Shown here piece by piece: positions 17,568 through 27,681 of a DNA stretch of 34,361 nt (its first letter is position 1; each line of letters starts with the position of its first letter). Source of the DNA: Bacillota bacterium (GTDB lineage: Bacteria; Bacillota; Clostridia; Christensenellales; CAG-138); contig JAEEKE010000112.1 of the NCBI GenBank assembly GCA_016282255.1, positions 1 to 34,361 of the forward strand, in the 5' to 3' direction. Under the pieces are notes generated by a model. It saw only the letters and a list, made by a program, of their open reading frames with translations. It searched no databases and was not told the origin of the DNA. The position numbers were made by a program, and so were the translations under genes.

Positions 17568-19265
17568 TCAGGCCGACGCTTTTTTGAACGCGTCGGCGGA
17601 GGCAATCAGCTCGCCCGCGTAGCTCAGCGCCGAGACGGCTTCGCTGCCGGCGCCCATGATGCGCGCGAGCTCCTCTTTGCGCTCCTGAGCCGCGAGCGGA
17701 CGGAGGGAGGTGACGGTCTTTTCGCCTTCGGTATGCTTTTCGACGAGCAGGTGGCAGTCCGCAAACGCCGCGATCTGCGGCAGATGCGTTACCGAAAGCA
17801 CCTGCTTGCGGCGCGAGACGAGGCTCATCCTCTCCCCCACCTTGACCGCCGTGCGGCCGCTTATGCCGGTATCGACCTCGTCGAAGATCAGGGTCGGCGT
17901 GCCGTCCGACGCGGCGCAGACGGTCTTTATAGCGAGCATGATCCTTGACAGCTCGCCGCCCGAAGCGACCTTTGAGAGCGGACGGAGCGGCTCGCCGGAA
18001 TTCGCGCTGAGCATGAACTCGACCTCGTCGAGCCCGTTCCTACGGAGCGCGCCGTCTGGGGTGCGGAAGGCGACGTCGAAGACCGCCTTCTCCATGCCGA
18101 GCTGGCAAAGCTCGCCGTTAACGCCGTTTTTCAGCGTTTCGGCGGTCTCCACGCGAAGCGCGGTAAGCTTTTCACACTCCCCGCGGTAGGCGTTAAGCAG
18201 CTGCTCCTTCTCGGCCATCAGAAGGGCGCGCAGCTCGTCGGCGCCGGTCAGCTCGTCCAGTTCCGCCTGCGCCTTATCCTTGAACGCGAGCACCGCCTCG
18301 ACCGAGCCGCCGTATTTTCTTTTGAGGGAAGTGATAAGATCGAGCCTGTGCTCGAGCTCGTTGAGGCGCTCGGGCGAATACTCGAAGCTGCCGCCGAGAT
18401 CGCGCAGCTGATAGGCGGCGTCCTCAAGCTCGTAATAGGCGCTGTCGAGCCGGGAACAGAGCTCGCCGTACTGCTCCGAGAGCCCGGCGATATCGGCCAC
18501 GGCGTCCGCTGCGCTGCGGAGCTTTTCGAGCGCGCCCGCGTCGCCCGAGAGCAGCTCGGAGCCGCCCTCAAGGGCATTGCTGATCTTCTCGGCATTCGAC
18601 AGGAGCCTCAGCTCCTCCTCGATGGCCTCCTCCTCGCCGACCGAAAGGCCGGCTTTTTCGACCTCTCGGATCTGATAGGCGAGGATATCGAGCCTGCGCT
18701 CGCGCTCCTCGGCGGAGACGAAGCCGGAATTGAGCCTGCCGACGACCTTTTTCAGCGCGTCGTAGACGGAATTGACCTTTTCGCGCTGTGCGATAAGCGC
18801 GGCGCCGCCGAACGCGTCGAGGATGCCGATATGTTTTTTCGGTTCGAGCAGGGACTGGTGCTCGTGCTGGCCGTGAACGTCGACGAGGCTGTCGGTCACG
18901 GCACGGAGCGCCGCGAGGGTCACGATCTCGCCGTTGAGCCTGCAAAGGCTCTTGCCCGAGGCCGTGATCTCGCGCACAATGATCAGCTCGCCCTCCTCGG
19001 CCTCGATGCCGAGCTCGGAAAGCTGTTTTTCGACCGCCGCTCTTTCGGGGCCCGAGATATCGAAGAAGGCCTCCACGCGCGCCTTCTGGCTGCCGTGGGA
19101 GATCAGCTCGCGGCTGCCGCGGTCGCCGAGCACGAGGTTCACGCTGTCGATGATGATCGATTTGCCCGCGCCGGTCTCGCCCGTGAGCACGTTGAGGCCC
19201 GGGGCAAGCTCGATATCGAGCTGCTCGATCAGCGCTATGTTGTTTATGATCAGTCTTGAGAGCAC
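17568..19265 (-). CDS. recN: DNA repair protein RecN
   Basis: MLSRLIINNIALIEQLDIELAPGLNVLTGETGAGKSIIIDSV ... LSRIMLAIKTV...TLIFDEVDTGISGRTA. Confidence 0.97.
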   Translation of the reverse strand: MLSRLIINNIALIEQLDIELAPGLNVLTGETGAGKSIIIDSVNLVLGDRGSRELISHGSQKARVEAFFDISGPERAAVEKQLSELGIEAEEGELIIVREITASGKSLCRLNGEIVTLAALRAVTDSLVDVHGQHEHQSLLEPKKHIGILDAFGGAALIAQREKVNSVYDALKKVVGRLNSGFVSAEERERRLDILAYQIREVEKAGLSVGEEEAIEEELRLLSNAEKISNALEGGSELLSGDAGALEKLRSAADAVADIAGLSEQYGELCSRLDSAYYELEDAAYQLRDLGGSFEYSPERLNELEHRLDLITSLKRKYGGSVEAVLAFKDKAQAELDELTGADELRALLMAEKEQLLNAYRGECEKLTALRVETAETLKNGVNGELCQLGMEKAVFDVAFRTPDGALRRNGLDEVEFMLSANSGEPLRPLSKVASGGELSRIMLAIKTVCAASDGTPTLIFDEVDTGISGRTAVKVGERMSLVSRRKQVLSVTHLPQIAAFADCHLLVEKHTEGEKTVTSLRPLAAQERKEELARIMGAGSEAVSALSYAGELIASADAFKKASA

Positions 19266-19286
19266 TTTTCCTCCTGCGGGGCGGTT

Positions 19287-20102
19287 TCAGACCAGTTTTT
19301 CACGGATCAGCTTGAAGATATTGCGGCTGCCTATGCGTATGAAGCGGACCTTTTGGTCGGCCTTGCGGACGGTGAAGGAGGTATCCTTCGGAACGGTCAT
19401 GAGCTGCACGCCGTCCGAATGCAGGACGCACTCGGAGCGCGCGGTCACGGTTATGACGGAATCGAAGGACGCTACGACCGGCCGCGCCGTCAATGAATGC
19501 GGGCAGACGGGGGTGACGAGCATGACGTCGAGATTCGGGGCGACGACGGGGCCGCCGGCCGAGATGGAATAGCCCGTCGAGCCGGTGGACGACGAGATTA
19601 TGACGCCGTCGCCGTGGATCATGCCCATGCTGAAGCCGTCGACCTCGACCTCCACGTGTGAGACGGACGAGAAGCCCTTCTTCGCGATCATGAAATCGTT
19701 GAGGCAGATGAACTCTCTCCCCTCGCCGATCTCTGCCCGGAGCATCGACGCCTCCTCGATGCGGCACCGGCCCTCCTTGAAGCTTTTGAGGGCGTCCCCG
19801 AAGCCGGCGACGTCGGTCTCGCTGAAGAAGCCGATCTTGCCGAGGTTGATGCCGAGGAACGGGACCTCGAGCGAAAAGCCGTTGTTCACCGCCGCGGATA
19901 CCGCCGTCAGCACGGTGCCGTCGCCGCCGATGGTGATTATGCACTCGGCGGGCAAGGCGGCATTCGCGCGGAACAGGTCGGTCGGACTCGGGAAGGCCTC
20001 GCCGATAAAGCCCTCATCCCCTATGGTTTTGAGCACGCTTTTGAGCACCTCGGCCGAACCCGGCTTGGTCATATTCGCGAATACGTAGATCCTTTTTTTC
20101 AT
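19287..20102 (-). CDS. nadK: NAD kinase
   Basis: [50 protein letters not shown] 20102 with AGGAG SD. Confidence 0.95.
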   Translation of the reverse strand: MKKRIYVFANMTKPGSAEVLKSVLKTIGDEGFIGEAFPSPTDLFRANAALPAECIITIGGDGTVLTAVSAAVNNGFSLEVPFLGINLGKIGFFSETDVAGFGDALKSFKEGRCRIEEASMLRAEIGEGREFICLNDFMIAKKGFSSVSHVEVEVDGFSMGMIHGDGVIISSSTGSTGYSISAGGPVVAPNLDVMLVTPVCPHSLTARPVVASFDSVITVTARSECVLHSDGVQLMTVPKDTSFTVRKADQKVRFIRIGSRNIFKLIREKLV

Positions 20103-20129
20103 AGCTGGCAACTCCTTTGAAAAGCCCGT

Positions 20130-20951
20130 TCAGCCGAGGCTTTCATGAGCGTTTTCGACCGTTTGGGCGGCAAGCTCGCGGACGCGCTCAACATCCAATG
20201 CGCCTTCCTCCCCGCCCTCCTCGTCCGTGCCGAGATAGAGCAGGAACTCGATATTGCCCTTGGGTCCGGTGATCGGCGAAAAATCGACGCCGAGCACGGA
20301 AAAGCCCGAGGAGAGCGCGAATTCCGCCGCGGAAAGCAGGACCTCAAGATGCGTCTTTTTATCGCGCACGACGCCGTTTTTGCCGACCTTTTCCCTGCCC
20401 GCCTCGAACTGGGGCTTGACGAGCACCACGGCGCGGCCGCCGGGCAAAAGCACCTCTTTGATGCGGGGAAGGATGAGCCTTATGGAGATGAACGAAACGT
20501 CGCACGAAGCGAAGGAGATGACCTCGTCGAACCACGCGCGCTCCATGAGCCTGGCGTTATGCCGCTCCATGCAGATAACGCGCGGATCGCTGCGCAGCCG
20601 CCAGTCGAGCTGGCCGTAGCCGACGTCCACGGCGAAGACCTTCCTTGCGCCGTTTTGCAGCATGCAGTCGGTAAAGCCGCCGGTGGAAGCGCCGACGTCG
20701 AGACAGACGCGGTCCGAAAGGTCGATGGCATAGCGTTCGACGGCCTTTTTGAGCTTGAGGCCGCCGCGGCTGACGAAGGGGATCGGGTCCTCCTTTATCG
20801 AGAGCACCTGTCCCTCCCTGACGGGATCGCTCGGCTTCATCACCCTTGCGCCGTCGAGCAGGACCACGCCCTCCATTATGAGCGCTTTCGCCCGCTCGCG
20901 CGACTGCGCGAGGCCGAGCTCCACGAGTTTATTATCCGCTCTTTCAGCCAA
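20130..20951 (-). CDS. tlyA: TlyA family RNA methyltransferase (S4 + FtsJ-like)
   Basis: S4 domain ADNKLVELGLAQSRERAKALIMEG; VCLDVGASTGGFTDCMLQNGARKVFAVDVGYGQLDWRLRSDPRV. Confidence 0.95.
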   Translation of the reverse strand: MAERADNKLVELGLAQSRERAKALIMEGVVLLDGARVMKPSDPVREGQVLSIKEDPIPFVSRGGLKLKKAVERYAIDLSDRVCLDVGASTGGFTDCMLQNGARKVFAVDVGYGQLDWRLRSDPRVICMERHNARLMERAWFDEVISFASCDVSFISIRLILPRIKEVLLPGGRAVVLVKPQFEAGREKVGKNGVVRDKKTHLEVLLSAAEFALSSGFSVLGVDFSPITGPKGNIEFLLYLGTDEEGGEEGALDVERVRELAAQTVENAHESLG

Positions 20952-20966
20952 ATCTTCCTCCGAATC

Positions 20967-22832
20967 TTATCCCAAAGCGGCGATCATTTTGACGACCTCC
21001 GCCCTTATATGTTCTTCGCTAATGCCCGAGAGCTCGTCCTGCTCGGCGGGCGTCGCCGCGGTTATCGGCACGGCCGGTACGCCGAGCGTTATCACCCTAA
21101 GCCTTCCCTCGGCGCAGGCGAGCCTTGCAAGCTGCGCGCCGAAGCCGGTCTCGCGGCTGCCGTCCTCAACGGTTATCACGCACTGAGCGCCGTCGAGCAG
21201 GCGGAGCTCCCTTTCGCCGAGCGGGCAGAGCAGCCTTGCGTTTATGAGGCCCACGTCGAACCCTTCGCACGCGGCCTCGGCCATGCCGAGCATACGGCCG
21301 GAGGCGACGACGGTGACGGGACGGACGGGACGGACGGGCACCCATTCATCGAGCTTGTCCTCATCGGTCAGCGGGCGGGAGGGCAGCAGCCCCCTGCCGT
21401 AGCGCAGCGCGCAGGGACCTTCCTGCCTTAGCGCAAGCACGAGCATCGCCCTAAGCTCCTCGACCGAGGAGGGCGAGAACAGCTTGAAGCCGTTGGGCAG
21501 GGTGGAAAGATAGGCGATATCGTAGACGCCCTGATGCGTTTCGCCGTCCGCACCGACTAGGCCCGCGCGGTCGATGCCGAAAACGACGGGGAGCTTCTGC
21601 AGGCAGACGTCGTGCAGAAGCTGGTCGTAGCCGCGCTGCAGGAAAGTGGAATACACGGCGAACACGGGTTTAAGCCCCGCCGAAGCCATGCCCGCTGCCA
21701 TCGTGACCGCATGCTGCTCGGCGATGCCGACGTCGAAAAACCTTTCGGGGAAACGGTTTTTAAAGATGGAAAGGCCGGTGCCGCTCGGCATCGCGGCGGT
21801 TATCGCGACGATGCGCTCATCCTCCTCCGCAAGGCGGGTGAGTTCGTTTGCAAACACCTTGGAGTTATTCTCGGAGGACTTGCTCTCCCCCGTCTCCTCG
21901 TTGAACGAACCGATGCCGTGGAAGCGCTCGGGATCCTTTTCGGCCGGAGCATAGCCCTTGCCCTTCTTGGTCATGACGTGGATGAGCACGGGCTTGTCGT
22001 TGACGTATTTTTTAGCGTGCTCGAAGATGGTTACGAGCTCGTCGATATCGTGCCCGTCGAACGGACCGACGTAGGTATAGCCGAGCTCCTCGAAGAGGAC
22101 GTTCGGCAGGATGAAATATTTGATGCGGTTCTTGAGGTTTTCAATATGCTTCGACAGCCATTTGCCCACGAGGGGGATCTTTTTGAGCCTGCCGGAGAAG
22201 CCGCGCTTGAAGCGCTTGTAGCCCTTGCTCGTGCGCAGCTTTGACAGATGCGAGCTGAGGCCGCCGACGTTGCCCGCGATGCTCATCTTGTTGTCGTTGA
22301 GCACGACGATGAAGGGCAGCTCCTTCTCGCCCGCGTCGTCCATGGCCTCGAAGGTCAGGCCGCCGGTCATCGCGCCGTCTCCCACGACGGCTACGACACG
22401 GCTCTTGGTGTTTCCTTCGAGCCGGAGCGCGCGCAGTATGCCGAGCGCCGCGGACGCCGCGGTGCTGGAGTGGCCGACGTTGAACGCGTCGTATTCGCTC
22501 TCGCTCGTCTTCGGGAAGCCCGAGATACCGTCCTTGCGGCGCAGGGTCGAGAAGCGCTCCGCGCGGCCGGTCAGCAGCTTATGGGGATAGCACTGATGCC
22601 CGACGTCGAATATGAGCCTGTCCGAGCGGAAATCAAAGCAGAGATGCAGCGCGATCGTCAGCTCGACTATGCCGAGGTTCGAGGAAAGATGCCCGCCGTT
22701 CTTCGCAACGGTGGATACCATGTACCTGCGCATCTCGTCCGCAAGAAGAGTCAGCTCCTCTTTCGATAGCTTTTTAAGATCCGCGGGCTCGTGTATTCGG
22801 TTCAGCAGCTTCAGGTCTTCGAATGAAGTCAT
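20967..22832 (-). CDS. dxs: 1-deoxy-D-xylulose-5-phosphate synthase
   Basis: GGHLSSNLGIVELTIALH, IFDVGHQCYPHKLLTGR, VVGDGAMTGGLTFEAMDDAG, DVGIAEQHAVTMAAG. Confidence 0.97.
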   Translation of the reverse strand: MTSFEDLKLLNRIHEPADLKKLSKEELTLLADEMRRYMVSTVAKNGGHLSSNLGIVELTIALHLCFDFRSDRLIFDVGHQCYPHKLLTGRAERFSTLRRKDGISGFPKTSESEYDAFNVGHSSTAASAALGILRALRLEGNTKSRVVAVVGDGAMTGGLTFEAMDDAGEKELPFIVVLNDNKMSIAGNVGGLSSHLSKLRTSKGYKRFKRGFSGRLKKIPLVGKWLSKHIENLKNRIKYFILPNVLFEELGYTYVGPFDGHDIDELVTIFEHAKKYVNDKPVLIHVMTKKGKGYAPAEKDPERFHGIGSFNEETGESKSSENNSKVFANELTRLAEEDERIVAITAAMPSGTGLSIFKNRFPERFFDVGIAEQHAVTMAAGMASAGLKPVFAVYSTFLQRGYDQLLHDVCLQKLPVVFGIDRAGLVGADGETHQGVYDIAYLSTLPNGFKLFSPSSVEELRAMLVLALRQEGPCALRYGRGLLPSRPLTDEDKLDEWVPVRPVRPVTVVASGRMLGMAEAACEGFDVGLINARLLCPLGERELRLLDGAQCVITVEDGSRETGFGAQLARLACAEGRLRVITLGVPAVPITAATPAEQDELSGISEEHIRAEVVKMIAALG

Positions 22833-22833
22833 G

Positions 22834-23748
22834 TCAGTTCTTTCTGTCCTTTATAAAACGGATCATCTCGCAGAGGAAGCCAAAGCCCGCCTGCTCGCGC
22901 TCGCCCGTAAGGTCCCTTCCGAACAGGGAGAGCGCTTCGGAGGCTTTTTCGGCGGTCTGCTCCGCAAGCTCCTTTGCACGGTCGATTCCATAGAGGGTCA
23001 CGTAAGTGAGCTTATTGCTCTCAAGATCCTTGCCGAGGGTCTTGCCCATCAGCGCTTCGTCGCCCTCGTGATCGAGGATATCGTCGGTGATCTGAAAGAG
23101 CAGGCCGATCGCTGAGGCGTAGCTTTCAAGCCGCTTTATCGCCTCCTCGCCCGCCCCGGCGGAATACGCGCCCGAGAGCACGGCGGCGATCAGCATGTCG
23201 GCGGTCTTATGGAAATGGATCTCGCCAAGGCGCTCCTCATCGAGGATCCGGTTCTGCTCGGCCTCAAGGTCGAGCGACTGCCCGGCGACCATGCCCGAGG
23301 CGCCGGCGCGCTTCGCGATCTCGAAACAGGCGCGGCGGTAGTATTGGCCCGAAAACGGCGCGTCGCCGCTGAGCAGGTATTCGAATGCGTACGTCAGCAG
23401 CGCGTCGCCCGCGAACACGGCCTGGCCCTCGCCGAACACCCTGTGGTTGGACGGGCGGCCGCGGCGCATATCGTCGTTGTCAATGCATGGCAGGTCATCG
23501 TGGATCAGGGAATAGGTGTGGATCATCTCGAGCGCGCAGCCGAGGCGCAGCGCCATGGCGTGGTCGCCGCCGAGCATGTCCGAGCAGCCGAGCGCGAGGC
23601 ACGGACGGATCCGCTTGCCCCCCGCCTCGAGGCTGTAACGCATCGCCTTTTGAAGCAGCGCGGGCACGCCCGGAAGCTCCATCGCGCGGGCGAGCTCGGC
23701 CTCGACCTCGGCACCGTATTCTGAAAGCCTTGCTTTAAAATCCCCCAT
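22834..23748 (-). CDS. ispA: Polyprenyl synthetase family protein (farnesyl diphosphate synthase-like)
   Basis: GGKRIRPCL, HTYSLIHDDLPCIDNDDMRRGRPSNH, LLFQITDDILDHEG. Confidence 0.93.
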   Translation of the reverse strand: MGDFKARLSEYGAEVEAELARAMELPGVPALLQKAMRYSLEAGGKRIRPCLALGCSDMLGGDHAMALRLGCALEMIHTYSLIHDDLPCIDNDDMRRGRPSNHRVFGEGQAVFAGDALLTYAFEYLLSGDAPFSGQYYRRACFEIAKRAGASGMVAGQSLDLEAEQNRILDEERLGEIHFHKTADMLIAAVLSGAYSAGAGEEAIKRLESYASAIGLLFQITDDILDHEGDEALMGKTLGKDLESNKLTYVTLYGIDRAKELAEQTAEKASEALSLFGRDLTGEREQAGFGFLCEMIRFIKDRKN

Positions 23749-23756
23749 CGGGCACC

Positions 23757-23981
23757 TCAGAGCTCGGTCAGCTCCGTATCCGCGCCGCGGATCGCCTTAA
23801 GGACCCTGCCGTCGTAATCGCTGAGCAGCTTTTTGCAGTGGTCGGAGAGCGCGACGCCCCTTTCATAGAGCGCTATCATCTCGTCGAGCTGCGCGCTGCC
23901 GGAATTGAGCTTGCCGACAATGGCTTCAAGCTCCGCCGCGGCCTGCTCAAAGGTCATGGAATTGATCTCCTGCTCGTTCAT
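23757..23981 (-). CDS. xseB: Exodeoxyribonuclease VII small subunit
   Basis: MTFEQAAAELEAIVGKLNSGSAQLDEMIALYERGVALSDHCKKLL. Confidence 0.95.
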   Translation of the reverse strand: MNEQEINSMTFEQAAAELEAIVGKLNSGSAQLDEMIALYERGVALSDHCKKLLSDYDGRVLKAIRGADTELTEL

Positions 23982-24017
23982 GCTTATCCTGCCTTTATAA
24001 TGATTCTGATTTTTTTA

Positions 24018-25235
24018 TTACCGATTATCGTTTGTTTCCTTGGTTTCGACGACTACGCCCAGCCTGCCGCCGCGCATGCGCACGGTCAGCCTTGAGCCGA
24101 CCTCCGCGGCCGAGGCGTCGATCACCGGCCTTCCCGCCCCATCGCTGACGATCGCATAGCCGCGGTCGAGTACGGCGTAGGGGTCGAGCGCGGCGAGCTT
24201 TTCGGAGAGCTTTTCAAGCGCCGCCCTGCGTTTTTCCAGTGCGTTTTTTACGGCATAGCCGAGCGCGTCGGTCACGCGGTCGAGCTTCATGCGTTTCTCG
24301 GCGATCAGGGCCGCGGGCTTAGAAAGCGCGGCGCTCGAATCGAGCATATCGATGCGCTTCCTTTCGGCGCCGAGGCGCGCGGCTACGGCCTGATCGAGCC
24401 CCGCGCGCAGGCCGAGGATGCGGTCCTCAAGCTGAGCCTTTACGGGAACGGCCATGACCGCGGCGAGCGTGGGCGTGCCGGCGCGGTGATCCGCCGCGAA
24501 ATCGGCGAGCGTGTAGTCGAGCTCGTGCCCGACGGCGCTGACGACCGGGATAAGGCTATTATGTATAGCCCTTGCGACGCGCTCGTCGTTATAGCAGGAG
24601 AGCTCCTCGCTGCTGCCGCCGCCGCGGCCAACGATGATGACGTCGGTAACGGCTATGCGGTTGAGGTATTCTATCGCGCCGGCGATCGAGGCGGGCGCGT
24701 TCGGGCCCTGCACGGCCGAGGGCACGAAGACGGCGCGCATGCCCGGGAAGCGGGTCCGCATCGTGGAGAGGATGTCCTCAAGTGCCTTGCCCTCGCCGGA
24801 AGTGACTACGCCGATGCATCTCGGCAGGGACGGCAGCGGACGGCAGTTTTCGAAAACGCCCTCCGCTTCGAGCTTCTTTTTGAGCTCGAGGAGCTCGGCA
24901 TACTGCTCGCCCTCGCCCTCCTGCTTCAATGAATTGACGATGAGCTGGAATCGGCCGTCGCGCACGAAGAGCGAAACGTCGCCCGTGGCGGTGACCTTCA
25001 TGCCGTCCTCCGGCTCGAAGCGCAGGCGGGCGCGGACGCTCTGATACATGACGCAGCTTACCACGGCCGCGGCATCCTTGAGCGAAAAATAGGTCATGCC
25101 CATGCGGCCGTAGGTCTTGACGCCGGTCAGCTCGCCCGAAACGTGCACGCGGCGGAGCCTTGCGTCGCCCTCGAGGACGGCCTTTGCGTAGTTATTCAGC
25201 TGTTCGACGGTCCAGGCCCGTTCAGTCTGCGCCAT
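24018..25235 (-). CDS. xseA: Exodeoxyribonuclease VII large subunit
   Basis: WTVEQLNNYAKAVLEGDARLRRVHVSGELTGVK, RGGGSSEELSCYNDERVARAI, SAVGHELDYTLADFAADHRAGTPTLAA. Confidence 0.97.
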   Translation of the reverse strand: MAQTERAWTVEQLNNYAKAVLEGDARLRRVHVSGELTGVKTYGRMGMTYFSLKDAAAVVSCVMYQSVRARLRFEPEDGMKVTATGDVSLFVRDGRFQLIVNSLKQEGEGEQYAELLELKKKLEAEGVFENCRPLPSLPRCIGVVTSGEGKALEDILSTMRTRFPGMRAVFVPSAVQGPNAPASIAGAIEYLNRIAVTDVIIVGRGGGSSEELSCYNDERVARAIHNSLIPVVSAVGHELDYTLADFAADHRAGTPTLAAVMAVPVKAQLEDRILGLRAGLDQAVAARLGAERKRIDMLDSSAALSKPAALIAEKRMKLDRVTDALGYAVKNALEKRRAALEKLSEKLAALDPYAVLDRGYAIVSDGAGRPVIDASAAEVGSRLTVRMRGGRLGVVVETKETNDNR

Positions 25236-26073
25236 TGAGCCTCTCCGCAGCGGTCAGGGTGTTTGCAAGAAGTATCTTTCTTGTTACGGGGCCGACGCCG
25301 CCCGGGACCGGCGAGATCCAGCCCGCGACGGGTTCGGCGCTTGCGAAATCGACGTCGCCGACGGTCTTGCCGTCGACACGGTTGATGCCGGCGTCCACGA
25401 CTATTGCGCCGGGCTTGATCATATCGCCCGTGATGAGGCCGGGCACGCCGACGGCCGCAACGAGGATATCGGCGTTTTTGGTGTGCGCGGCGAGGTCGGC
25501 GGTGCGGGAGTGGCAGATCGTGACCGTGGCGTGCTCCTTGAGCAGCAGCATGGCGGCGGGCTTGCCGACGACGATGCTCCTGCCGACGACGACGGCGTTC
25601 TTACCCTTGATGGGGACGCCTGTGCTGCGGATCAGGGTCATGACCGAGCTGGGCGTACACGGCGCAAAGCCCTGCCTGCCGGTGTAGAGCGCGCCGGCGT
25701 TGGCGACGGTCAGGCCGTCGACGTCCTTGTCGGGATCGAGATGCGCGAGCACCCTGTCCTGATCCATGCCCTTGGGGAGCGGGAGCTGCAGCAATATGCC
25801 GTGGACCGAGTTATCCGCGCCGAGCGCCTCGATAAGCTCGATGAGCTCCGCCTCGGTCGCGTCGGCGGGCAGAGCGTGGGTCTCGCTTTCAAGGCCGATA
25901 TCCGCGCAGTCGCGCAGCCTGCTGTTGACGTATTGATGGGAAGCGGGATCGTCGCCGACGATGACGACGTCGAGCCTCGGAGCGACGCCCCTTTCCTTTA
26001 GGGCGTTTACCCTTCTTTCGCAGTCGCCGCGGAGCTCCGCCGCGATCAGTTTGCCGTCGATGATATTCGCCAT
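25222..26073 (-). CDS. folD: Bifunctional methylenetetrahydrofolate dehydrogenase/cyclohydrolase
   Basis: VGDDPASHQYV, GILLQLPLPKGMDQ, DKDVDGLT, VVGRSIVVGKPAAMLLL, PVPGGVGPVT. Confidence 0.97.
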   Translation of the reverse strand: MANIIDGKLIAAELRGDCERRVNALKERGVAPRLDVVIVGDDPASHQYVNSRLRDCADIGLESETHALPADATEAELIELIEALGADNSVHGILLQLPLPKGMDQDRVLAHLDPDKDVDGLTVANAGALYTGRQGFAPCTPSSVMTLIRSTGVPIKGKNAVVVGRSIVVGKPAAMLLLKEHATVTICHSRTADLAAHTKNADILVAAVGVPGLITGDMIKPGAIVVDAGINRVDGKTVGDVDFASAEPVAGWISPVPGGVGPVTRKILLANTLTAAERLNGAD

Positions 26074-26118
26074 GATCGTTTTCCTTTCGGTTTCGTTATT
26101 ATAGCCTCCCCTATGGGG

Positions 26119-27081
26119 TCATTTTCCGTTTTCGATCGCGTCCATCGCGAGCAGGGCCGCGCCGACCGCGTTGTCGCTCGAGAGCTCGGGACGCGCGAAA
26201 TGCAGCCTTGCGCCCGTGCCCTCGGTGCGCCCGAGCAGCATGGAGCGAAGCAGCTCGCTTGACGCCACGCCGCCCGCAAGCAGGAAGTCGCGGCATTCGG
26301 GGCTGCCCGCAGCGCCGCTCATCGCGTTGACGACGGTCTTTGAAAGCGTCCTTGCGATGAGGTCGTAGACGGCATAGGCGACGCCCGCCTTATCCGCCCC
26401 GTTCTCAAGCGCCTTCTCCGCCTGCGTTTCGGCGCCGGAGAACGAGAAGACGGTGCCCTTTACGCTTGCGGGAAGCAGGATACCGCGCTCGCCCGCGGCG
26501 GAAGCGAGCTGTTCGAGCGCCTTGCCCGCCGGAAAGCCGAGGCCCATCTTCACGCCGAGCCTGTCCACGAGCTGACCGGCGTTGATATCGCTCGAGCCGC
26601 CGCGGACGGTTATATGCATCGCTTCATCCGCCTCGAGCAGCTCGCTGGTGCCGCCGCTGAGATGGAATGCCCAAAAACGCTTTCCGAGCAGCTCCTCATT
26701 CGAGAAGAGCGCGGCTCTTATATGCCCCTGCTGATGGGTAAAATGCAGCACGGGGACCCCGAGCGCCGCGCCGATGGTCTCGGCAACGAGCCTGCCCTCG
26801 AGGAAGACCGGCATATAGCTGCCGTCCCGCCCGCTGGGGCATACGCTGACGCCGACGCCGGCCACGGTTTTGGGGTCGATATCGGCAAGCAGCTCCGGTA
26901 TCAGCGGGATCAGGTTCCTCGTATGCAAAAACACGGCGTCGCTCTGCCTCAGGCCGCGCTTGCCCTGCTCCACCGGGAGCAGGGTACGCCTGTCGGCAAC
27001 GATACCGTTAACGCAAACACAAGCTGCAGATGAAGTGTAGCAGCTTGTATCTATTCCGATGTATGTTCTGTCCGCCGTCAT
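26119..27081 (-). CDS. TsaD/Kae1-like (M22-like, ASKHA) paralog
   Basis: YIGIDTSCYTSSAACV, SVCPSGRDGSYMPVF, THQQGHIRAAL (HxxxH metal site), FHLSGGTSELL, LLAGGVASS; ATG 27081 overlaps nusB stop (TGATG). Confidence 0.85.
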   Translation of the reverse strand: MTADRTYIGIDTSCYTSSAACVCVNGIVADRRTLLPVEQGKRGLRQSDAVFLHTRNLIPLIPELLADIDPKTVAGVGVSVCPSGRDGSYMPVFLEGRLVAETIGAALGVPVLHFTHQQGHIRAALFSNEELLGKRFWAFHLSGGTSELLEADEAMHITVRGGSSDINAGQLVDRLGVKMGLGFPAGKALEQLASAAGERGILLPASVKGTVFSFSGAETQAEKALENGADKAGVAYAVYDLIARTLSKTVVNAMSGAAGSPECRDFLLAGGVASSELLRSMLLGRTEGTGARLHFARPELSSDNAVGAALLAMDAIENGK

Positions 27082-27482
27082 CACTGCGTGCGGACGACCG
27101 TGCCGAGAAGGCCGTTGATGAACTTGGGCGAACGCTCGTCGCAATACGCCTTCGCAAGCTCGACGGCTTCGTTCACGGCGACCGCAGCGGGGACCTGCCC
27201 GCCGAAGCGGATCTCGTACACGGCGTTGCGGAGGATCGAAAGATCGACCTTGGGCATCCTGTCCACAGTCCAGCCGACGGACGCCGCCTGGATGATCGCG
27301 TCGATCTCCGGAAGGCGGCTCTGAACGCCCTCGACTATATCGGCCGCGAAGCGGATATCCGCCTCGGTCGGTTCCTCCTCTATGCCGGACTGGAGGAGCA
27401 CCTCGTTATAGGTCTCGTCGCAGCCGAACATTCTTTCGTAGGTCAGCTTCATTGCGACCTCACGGGCTGTTTTTCTGCTCAT
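27081..27482 (-). CDS. nusB: Transcription antitermination factor NusB
   Basis: MSRKTAREVAMKLTYER ... LPEIDAIIQAASVGWTVDRMPKVDLSILRNAVYEI...VAVNEAVELAKAYCDERSPKFINGLLGTVVR. Confidence 0.93.
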   Translation of the reverse strand: MSRKTAREVAMKLTYERMFGCDETYNEVLLQSGIEEEPTEADIRFAADIVEGVQSRLPEIDAIIQAASVGWTVDRMPKVDLSILRNAVYEIRFGGQVPAAVAVNEAVELAKAYCDERSPKFINGLLGTVVRTQ

Positions 27483-27681
27483 AGTAGCTGTCGGCGCCCA
27501 GCGCCGGGTTCCTTTGTTTGATTTTTTGCCGCAGGAAAGCTGCCTGCCGGCACTCAGCGGCGTTCGGGCGGTATTTCCGCCTGAACGGACCGCTTCTTTT
27601 CCGTGCGGGGCGCTTTCCCCCGCACCCGGCTCTCAACTGCTCCGGACCGCGTACGGCAAGCCGCGGTCATCCGATACGGCC

